Source of the DNA: Vulcanimicrobiota bacterium
Lineage (GTDB): Bacteria; Vulcanimicrobiota; Vulcanimicrobiia; Vulcanimicrobiales; Vulcanimicrobiaceae
Direction of reading: 5' to 3'
Length of the DNA: 5,599 bases
NCBI GenBank assembly: GCA_027306845.1
Contig: DAHUYY010000136.1
Coordinates: 1 to 5,599 of the forward strand
Both the position numbers and the translations under genes were made by a program. Position 1 is the stretch's first letter. Every line of letters begins with the position of its first letter. The notes under the pieces were generated by a model. It was not told where the DNA came from. It worked only from the letters and a program-made list of their open reading frames with translations, and did no database searches. Shown here in pieces: positions 1 through 5,599 of this stretch.

Positions 1-870
1 GTGAGTGGATGCGCGCGAGCGATGAGTGCGCCGGCGGAGCGCGCGCTGCTCGTCGGTATCGTCGACGAGGCCGCATTCCAACGCGCATCGGCATTCACAT
101 CCTCGATCGGGCAGATGTTGAGCATTCTCGGCCCGGCAGCGGCAGGTGCGCTCATCGCGTTGTCGACGCCGATCGCCTTTGTCGTTGCGGCGCTCGCATA
201 TGCAGCCTCGACCATTGCGTATGCATCCTTGCGCATTCGCGCGCAACCGCATATCGATCCCGGAGAGCTCGATCCGATCGGCGGCATCCGCTACCTGCGC
301 AAACAACCCGAGGTGTTCGGTGCGATCTCACTCGATCTCTTCGCCGTCCTGTTCGGCGGCGCAACTGCGCTGTTGCCGATCTTCGCGACGACGATTCTCC
401 ACGTCGGGCCGCTCGGCTTCGGCGTGATGCGCGCCGCACCGGGGCTCGGCGCGGCCGTGGTTGCATGGTATCTTTCGCAGCACCAGCTCGAGCGCGGAGT
501 GGGGCGCGCGCTCTTTTTCTGCGTCGCCGCTTTCGGCATCGCGACGATCGTTTTCGGGCTCTCGAAGAACCTCGCGCTCTCGCTGGTCGCACTGCTGGCA
601 ATCGGTGGTTTCGATATGGTCAGCGTCATCATACGCATGACGCTCGTGCAACTCCGCACGCCCGACCCGCTGCGCGGGCGCGTGAGCGCGATTGAGAATA
701 TCTTTATCGGCGCCTCCAACGAATTGGGCGCCTTTGAATCGGGGGTGACCGCCGCCTGGCTCGGCGCGGAGGCCTCCGTCGCGATCGGCGGGCTGGCGAC
801 GCTTGTGGTGATACTCGCATGGGCATTCGCCTTTCCCCAACTTCGCCGGCTCGACCGGCTCTCGGAGTAG
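1..870 (+). CDS. MFS transporter, EntS/MFS_3-like exporter, C-terminal part (5' end outside window)
   Basis: This is the C-terminal 289 residues of a 12-helix major facilitator, probably a proton-driven exporter in the inner membrane. The frame is open to the first base and begins inside a conserved stretch (CARAMSAPAERALL, then ILGPAAAG at about residues 42-49) that normally lies some 110-150 residues into such proteins. The leading GTG is therefore an internal valine, and roughly 100 residues and four helices are missing upstream. About eight hydrophobic segments follow, matching TM5-TM12. The best family marks are TPDPLRGRVSA near 220-230 and SNELGAFESG at 239-248, typical of MFS_3 proteins related to the enterobactin exporter EntS. 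The C-terminus FPQLRRLDRL is also usual for this group. The frame ends in TAG. No siderophore gene is visible, so the substrate is unknown; many relatives are simply called MFS transporters. Confidence 0.88.
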   Translation: MSGCARAMSAPAERALLVGIVDEAAFQRASAFTSSIGQMLSILGPAAAGALIALSTPIAFVVAALAYAASTIAYASLRIRAQPHIDPGELDPIGGIRYLRKQPEVFGAISLDLFAVLFGGATALLPIFATTILHVGPLGFGVMRAAPGLGAAVVAWYLSQHQLERGVGRALFFCVAAFGIATIVFGLSKNLALSLVALLAIGGFDMVSVIIRMTLVQLRTPDPLRGRVSAIENIFIGASNELGAFESGVTAAWLGAEASVAIGGLATLVVILAWAFAFPQLRRLDRLSE

Positions 871-944
871 CGCATCGAGCAGCCGAGCGCCTCTATGTGG
901 CTTTTGTCACAGGAACGAAAAGTGAGCCTGGGAATTGGCTGAGG

Positions 945-964
945 GCTTCGGCGCAAGCCGAGGC
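945..964 (+). promoter_or_regulatory. Leader hairpin with GCAA tetraloop upstream of the lipoprotein gene
   Basis: An 8-bp stem (945-952 with 957-964, one G-T wobble) closes a GCAA loop of the GNRA type. It sits 26 bases before the ribosome binding site of the lipoprotein gene. No T-run follows, so it is not a good intrinsic terminator for the MFS gene. Flanking blocks could pair around it: AGTG at 921-924 with CACT at 971-974, and GGGA at 930-933 with TCCC at 976-979. These two pairings cross each other. Together this may be a structured 5' leader, but in GC-rich DNA such pairings also arise by chance, and I do not recognise a riboswitch class. I found no convincing -35/-10 pair in 871-1000; TTGTCA at 904-909 has no fitting -10. 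Confidence 0.3.
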
Positions 965-990
965 AAACTGCACTCTCCCGCAATCATAAA

Positions 991-995
991 AGGAG
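991..995 (+). promoter_or_regulatory. Ribosome binding site AGGAG that fixes a TTG start
   Basis: AGGAG, within AAAAGGAG at 988-995, lies five bases before TTG at 1001. This strong Shine-Dalgarno decides the start of the lipoprotein gene. The frame is open further upstream to a TTG at 935, but that start lacks a comparable site and would put 22 unlikely residues before the signal peptide. Confidence 0.85.
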
Positions 996-1000
996 TTTCC

Positions 1001-2017
1001 TTGAACGTTCGATCTCTCCGCGCACTCCGTGGCCTGGGCTCCCTCGCCGCAGCATGCGCGCTCGGCGTCCTGGTCGCCGGCTGCGGCGGAGGCGCCGGTT
1101 CCTCGGCCCTCCCCTCCAAGGCCCTCACGCCCACGAGCGCCTTTAAGCCCAAAATGCTCCCCGTCATGCACATCTCGCGTTCGACCATTAAGATCGCGAT
1201 GGCGAAGTTGACGCGCTCCGGCGCCTATTACTCGCCGATCAAAGGCGGCAAGCCGATACGCATTCACACGAAGACCGTCTCGGCCGGCATGAATCTCACC
1301 AACAACGGCGGCCCCGTCGTCCCCACGGCGAGCGTCTACAACATTCTCGTGAACTGTCCCGACGAGAGCTGCTGGGGCGGCGATATCTCGGGCTTCGAGA
1401 ACAGCTTCTTTTCCAGCGACATGATTCACATTCTCGACCAGTACGAAGGGCAGTCGGCGACCTATACCGTCGGCGGCGACGTACCGGTCACCTATAACAC
1501 GAGCAGCCAGCTCGGCGACCAAGATATCGTCAACATCATCTACAACGTCGCCCAGCAGTACGGCACCGGCTACAACGCCGTCTATAACGTCTTCCTCGAG
1601 AACGGCGTGCAGCAATGCAGCCAGAACGCGGGCGGCTGCTACCTGCAGCAGTACTGCGCCTACCACGGCAGCAACGACTACAGCGATATCGGTCACACGC
1701 TCTACACCGTGGAGCCCTACCAAGATGTCTCGGGCTGCCAGGTGAGCTCGGTGAGCAACGGCGGGCAATCGCCGAACGGCTCGACGATCGATTCGACGGC
1801 GTCGACGCTCTCGCACGAACTCTCCGAGACCTTTACCGATCCCGACGTCGCGGTGAATAACCTCGCGTGGTACAACTCCACCGGCGGCGAGATCGGCGAT
1901 CTCTGTGCTCCGGCGGCCGGCGTGCCGACGCAGCAGATCTCGCTGAACGGAACCGTCTTCGAGATTCAGGGCGAGTACGATAACAACGTCTCCGATTGCT
2001 CGTGGCAATCGCCGTAG
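1001..2017 (+). CDS. Secreted lipoprotein, EXORDIUM/PHI-1-like, putative HExxE metallopeptidase-type domain
   Basis: This 338-residue protein starts at TTG behind a strong ribosome binding site. The N-terminus has a charged start, a hydrophobic core and the lipobox VAGC with Cys28, followed by a Gly/Ser-rich linker, so it should be lipidated by Lgt and cut by signal peptidase II. The mature part carries eight further cysteines, including C119 and C124 in NCPDESC. They could form four disulfides outside the cytoplasm. Near the C-terminus is HELSE at 272-276, then TDP at 279-281, W290 and GGEIGDLC at 295-302. This spacing recalls plant EXORDIUM/phosphate-induced protein 1 (HELAE, TNP, W, EIADLC) and related bacterial secreted proteins. 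CAYHG in the middle also fits. His272, Glu276 and an acidic residue in EIGD could bind a metal, but catalysis is my inference. Substrate and role are unknown. The gene appears monocistronic, with a hairpin after its TAG stop. Confidence 0.82.
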   Translation: MNVRSLRALRGLGSLAAACALGVLVAGCGGGAGSSALPSKALTPTSAFKPKMLPVMHISRSTIKIAMAKLTRSGAYYSPIKGGKPIRIHTKTVSAGMNLTNNGGPVVPTASVYNILVNCPDESCWGGDISGFENSFFSSDMIHILDQYEGQSATYTVGGDVPVTYNTSSQLGDQDIVNIIYNVAQQYGTGYNAVYNVFLENGVQQCSQNAGGCYLQQYCAYHGSNDYSDIGHTLYTVEPYQDVSGCQVSSVSNGGQSPNGSTIDSTASTLSHELSETFTDPDVAVNNLAWYNSTGGEIGDLCAPAAGVPTQQISLNGTVFEIQGEYDNNVSDCSWQSP

Positions 2018-2042
2018 CATAGCTCCGGTTCGCGAGATTCGG

Positions 2043-2072
2043 CGGGGTTCGGTTCGTAAGAGCCGAACCCCG
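2043..2072 (+). terminator. Strong hairpin after the lipoprotein gene, abutting the sua5 start
   Basis: Bases 2043-2054 pair with 2061-2072 over 12 bp, with one G-T wobble and a six-base loop. The structure begins 25 bases after the lipoprotein stop, where an intrinsic terminator is expected. However, only TTGCT follows, so the usual T-run is weak. The right arm ends five bases before the ATG of the next gene. It may act as a weak terminator, as an RNA-stabilising 3' end, or as a structure in the sua5 leader. Confidence 0.5.
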
Positions 2073-2077
2073 TTGCT

Positions 2078-3034
2078 ATGTCGGTTCTTCGTGCGGACGC
2101 GGCAGCGATTGCAAGCGCGGCCGCCGCGCTCGGCGCCGGATCGTGCGTCGCCTTCCCAACCGAGACGGTCTACGGCCTCGGTGCCGCTGCGTTCGACGCG
2201 CGCGCCGTCGCGCAAATATTCGCGATAAAAGCGCGCCCGACATTCGATCCGCTCATCGTCCACGTCCTCGATGCAGCGATGCTCGCCCGCGTCGCGCGCG
2301 AGGTGCCGCCGCTCGCCGAACGGCTCGCAGAACGCTTCTGGCCCGGCGCGCTCACGCTCGTGCTCGCAAAACGCGCCGAGATTCCCGGCATCGTGACCGC
2401 CGGGCTCGAGAGCGTCGCGGTGCGCGTGCCCGCGCACCCGGTCGCACGCGCGCTGCTCGCCGCCTTCGGTGCGCCGATCGCCGCACCGAGCGCGAACCCC
2501 TTCGGGCGCTTGAGCCCGACGAGCGCCGAACACGTGCGCACGCAGCTCGGCGAACGCATCGAGATCATCCTCGACGGCGGCGCGACGCCGCTCGGCATCG
2601 AATCGACGATCGTCGCGTTCGATCCGGTGCCCACGCTGCTGCGCCACGGTGCGATCGCGCGCGAAGCGATCGAAGCGGAGATCGGCCCGCTGCTCGATGC
2701 GACGCAGCCCGACGGCGACGCCGCACCGCAGGCACCGGGGCAGTTGCTGCAGCACTACGCTCCGCGCACGCCGATTTGCGTCGTCGACGAGTTGCCGCCG
2801 CGCGCGCAACGCGAGCGAGCGGCCTATCTCGGCTTCACCGGCGGTGCCGAAGGGTACGCCGCGCAACGCGTGCTCTCTCCCGGCGGCGACGAACGCGAAG
2901 CCGCCGCGCACCTGTTCGAGTATCTGCACGAACTCGATGCGCTCGGCCTGGAGCGCATCGACGCCGCCCGCGTGCCCGCGCACGGGCTCGGCGCGGCGAT
3001 CGCCGACCGTCTCACGCGCGCGAGCGCGCGATGA
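2078..3034 (+). CDS. sua5: L-threonylcarbamoyladenylate synthase, Sua5 type (TsaC/YrdC domain plus Sua5 domain)
   Basis: The enzyme makes threonylcarbamoyl-AMP from threonine, bicarbonate and ATP. This is the first step of t6A37 modification on tRNAs that read ANN codons, and it occurs in the cytoplasm with TsaB, TsaD and TsaE as later partners. At 318 residues it is the long Sua5 (TsaC2/YwlC) form, not the short TsaC. The YrdC-like part shows PTETVYGLG at 27-35, KARPTFDPL at 51-59, FWPGALTLVL, SVAVRVP, SANPFGRLSP from 138, and GIESTIV. A linker with APGQLLQHYAPRTP at 219-232 leads into the smaller C-terminal Sua5 domain. The start is secure: an in-frame TAA at 2057-2059 and no other start codon before ATG 2078. 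No Shine-Dalgarno is visible, since the hairpin at 2043-2072 occupies that region, so a leaderless message or reinitiation is possible. Its TGA stop overlaps the next ATG by four bases. Confidence 0.95.
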   Translation: MSVLRADAAAIASAAAALGAGSCVAFPTETVYGLGAAAFDARAVAQIFAIKARPTFDPLIVHVLDAAMLARVAREVPPLAERLAERFWPGALTLVLAKRAEIPGIVTAGLESVAVRVPAHPVARALLAAFGAPIAAPSANPFGRLSPTSAEHVRTQLGERIEIILDGGATPLGIESTIVAFDPVPTLLRHGAIAREAIEAEIGPLLDATQPDGDAAPQAPGQLLQHYAPRTPICVVDELPPRAQRERAAYLGFTGGAEGYAAQRVLSPGGDEREAAAHLFEYLHELDALGLERIDAARVPAHGLGAAIADRLTRASAR

Positions 3035-3930
3035 GCGCTCCGCACGCAAGCAGCGACCGCGAACGCAAGCGTGCGTTTCTCGCGCTGTTGGTGCTGGCGT
3101 TTGCGTGGGGGCTGAACTGGGTCGTTCTCAAAGTCGCGGTCGCCTACGCGCCGCCGTTGGTCTTCGCCGCCGTGCGGATGATCGGCGGCGGCATCGCGTT
3201 GCTCGCGCTCTGCGCGTGGCGTCGGCGCGGCTTGCGGCCGCAGCACCTGTTGACGTACACGTGGATCGGGCTCTTCCAGACCGCGGGATTTATGGGGCTC
3301 GTCATGTCGGCGATCGCGATCTCGGGCGTCGGCGCGATCTCGACGCTTGCGTACACGATGCCGCTCTGGGTCGCACTCGCCGGCGTCGTTTTTCTCGGCG
3401 AGCGTCTGCACCCGCTGCAGGTCGCCGCACTTGTTTTAGCGATGCTGGGAATCGTCGCGATCGTCGGTTTCGATCATCTCGGGCGCGCGGGGTACGCCGA
3501 CCTGCTCGCGTTACTCGCGGGCATCGCCTGGGCGATCGGCGTCGTAATCACCAAACGGCTCGCCAATCGCGTCGCTATCGATGTCATCGAACTCACGACC
3601 TGGCAGATGCTCGCCGGCGGTGCGGCGCTCGGCATCGCCGCGCTCGTCGTGCCGCACGGCGCAACGCATTATACGCCCGAATATATCGGCGCGCTCGCCT
3701 ATAACATCTTCATCGCGACCGCACTCGCCTACGTGCTCTGGGTCTACGTGCTCGACCGCCTGCCGGCGCGCGATGCGAGCATGGGTGTGCTCACCAATCC
3801 CATCGTCGGCATTATCGCGGCCTGGGGCTTTCTCGGAGAGATTCCATCCGGCAGCGTCGGTTGGGGCATCGCGTTGACGCTGGCGGGGCTTGCCTTGATG
3901 GCCTTCGCCGATCGCGCCGGCGCGCAATGA
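3031..3930 (+). CDS. EamA/DMT-family transporter (10 transmembrane segments)
   Basis: This is a 299-residue inner-membrane carrier of the drug/metabolite transporter superfamily with two EamA repeats, about residues 15-146 and 157-294. Each repeat gives five hydrophobic segments. Family marks include the first-helix AFAWGLNWVVLK (W26, G27, K34), the arginine in FAAVRM (R49), YTMPLWVALAGVVFLGER closing the first repeat, and ASMGVLTNPIVGIIAAWGFLGE in the second. The short Arg/Lys-rich N-terminus fits the cytoplasmic side. The ATG at 3031 overlaps the sua5 stop as ATGA, and with no ribosome binding site in view translation is probably coupled. The same frame stays open back to 2143, but that part is arginine-rich antisense-like noise over sua5. 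Relatives export amino acids or other metabolites (RhtA, YdcZ, RarD types). The substrate cannot be read from the sequence. Confidence 0.93.
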   Translation: MSAPHASSDRERKRAFLALLVLAFAWGLNWVVLKVAVAYAPPLVFAAVRMIGGGIALLALCAWRRRGLRPQHLLTYTWIGLFQTAGFMGLVMSAIAISGVGAISTLAYTMPLWVALAGVVFLGERLHPLQVAALVLAMLGIVAIVGFDHLGRAGYADLLALLAGIAWAIGVVITKRLANRVAIDVIELTTWQMLAGGAALGIAALVVPHGATHYTPEYIGALAYNIFIATALAYVLWVYVLDRLPARDASMGVLTNPIVGIIAAWGFLGEIPSGSVGWGIALTLAGLALMAFADRAGAQ

Positions 3931-5146
3931 ATACTGCAGCGAAGGCGTTACGCAAACGCGTTCCGCGGGCGGATCTCTGCGCGTGGGACGATACGCTGCG
4001 CAGTGAAGAGCCGCTTGCGGCGATCCGTCGCGAAGAAGCGAGCCGCATTCCGGCGTTGTTGTCGATTCGCCACCAACGCATGCGCCGCGATCCCTTCGGC
4101 TTTCTGCGCGGCGCGGCGGCGATCGCCGCGAGCGATTTCGGCGCGCTACGCGTCACCGGATTGCGCGCCCAAATCTGCGGGGACGCGCATGTTCTGAATT
4201 TTGGAACCTTCGCGACCCCGGAGCGCAACCTCGTCTTCGATCTCGTCGATTTCGACGAGACGCTGCCGGGAGCGTGGGAATGGGATATGCTGCGCCTCTG
4301 TTCGAGCCTCGTCGTCTTCGCCGCATCGGTCGGCATTCGCAGCGATCGTGCCGAGGATGCCGTCGTCGCCGCTGCAAACGCCTATCGCGAAGCGATGCTC
4401 GCCTACGCGCTGCTCGATCCGCTCGAAATTTGGTACGACCGCATCGACGTCGATTCGCGCATCGCCGGCGAGATTAAAATGCAGGATTCGGCGGCGGCGC
4501 TCGTACCGGTGCTCGAAACCCCCGATAAGCGCCCGCCGCGTTTCGCGGATCGCCCGCCGCTCTTTCGGCGCCTCCGCCATGCCGACGAGCGGGTCGAGCT
4601 CGCGCACGGCATACTGCGCTCCTATCGTGCCTCGCTACCCGATCATATTCGCGTGCTCTTCGACCGCTATCATAGCGTCGATATGGCGCTCAAAGTCGTC
4701 GGCGTCGGCAGCGTCGGGACGCTCTGTTTAGTCGTGCTCTTGCTCGCCGAGAGCGATCGACCGCTGTTGGTGCAGATTAAAGAAGCGCAACGATCGATGT
4801 TGGAGCGCGTCGTGGGGTTGAGCCGCTTCGCGCATCACGGCGAGCGCGTCGTCGTCGGCCAGCGGCTCATGCAAGCGGCGAGCGACCTGTTTTTAGGTTG
4901 GAGCAACGACGGCGACCGCGATTTCTACGTTCGACAGTTGCACGATATGAAGGGCTCGCTCGATATATCCAACCTTCGCGCCTCGACGTTGGTTCGTTAC
5001 GCGCGGCTCTGTGGAAGGACGCTCGCGCGCGCGCATGCGCGCTCCGGCGAACCGCGTGCGATCGGCGGCTACTTGGGAAACAGCGCGGAGTTCGAAGAGG
5101 CGATGTTGCGTTTCGCGCTTGCCTATGGGGTGCGCTGCGAGCGAGA

Positions 5147-5599
<453 letters not shown>

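Noticed and set aside
945..990. Cyclic-di-GMP (GEMM) riboswitch, suggested by GGCAAAC near a GNRA loop
   Set aside because: Only the short GGCAAAC string matches. The order of stems, the second helix and the other conserved blocks of the class are absent.
935..1000. Upstream TTG start for the lipoprotein
   Set aside because: It has no good ribosome binding site, while TTG 1001 has AGGAG at the right distance and gives a proper lipoprotein signal peptide.
2143..3030. N-terminal extension of the transporter frame by 296 codons
   Set aside because: The extension is arginine-rich and out of frame over sua5. The transporter's first helix begins just after ATG 3031, which overlaps the sua5 stop.
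893..3049. A 718-codon open frame on the - strand
   Set aside because: It lies antisense to the lipoprotein and sua5 genes, is very rich in Arg, Ala and Gly with no recognisable domain, and is the expected shadow of GC-rich coding DNA. The + strand genes have clear family motifs.
5029..5042. Perfect 14-base palindrome of GC repeats around CATG
   Set aside because: It lies inside the DUF2252 coding sequence and encodes the conserved ARAHAR segment. Such palindromes are expected by chance in this base composition.

Overview
The window is dense, high-GC bacterial DNA carrying six protein-coding genes, two of them cut by the window edges. Five lie on the + strand and the last is on the - strand, pointing at them. 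I see no RNA gene, insertion sequence, CRISPR array or phage gene. The content looks like chromosomal metabolism and transport genes from an environmental bacterium. A lipoprotein with a good lipobox and a Gly after the Cys, together with the codon style, would suit a diderm lineage such as Candidatus Eremiobacterota (WPS-2) or another GC-rich soil phylum. That placement is a low-confidence impression, not something the sequence proves.

Layout: (1) 1-870, the C-terminal two thirds of an EntS-like MFS exporter. (2) 871-1000, a 130-base gap with a small GNRA-loop hairpin and a clear ribosome binding site. (3) 1001-2017, a secreted lipoprotein of the EXORDIUM/PHI-1 type with a HELSE...TDP...GGEIGDLC metalloprotease-like signature, starting at TTG. 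(4) 2018-2077, a strong 12-bp hairpin directly against the next start codon. (5) 2078-5201, three genes joined by ATGA start/stop overlaps: a Sua5-type threonylcarbamoyl-AMP synthase (tRNA t6A modification), an EamA/DMT transporter and a DUF2252 protein. (6) 5147-5599 on the - strand, the C-terminal end of a Cu+-exporting P1B-type ATPase (CopA). Its reading frame is broken by an in-frame TAG just before the GDGINDAP motif, and its 3' end overlaps the DUF2252 gene by 55 bases.

How they fit together: the sua5-DMT-DUF2252 genes are almost certainly co-transcribed and translationally coupled, since neither of the last two has a visible ribosome binding site. I see no proven functional link between them. 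The lipoprotein and the MFS exporter are separate units facing the same way. TAG ends three of the five intact frames, so the TAG inside copA is best read as a mutation or base-call error, not a recoded codon.

I did not find a convincing new multi-gene system. The points most worth a second look are the interrupted copA, the kinase-like motif order in the DUF2252 protein, the bacterial EXORDIUM-like lipoprotein, and the hairpin that leaves sua5 without a Shine-Dalgarno.
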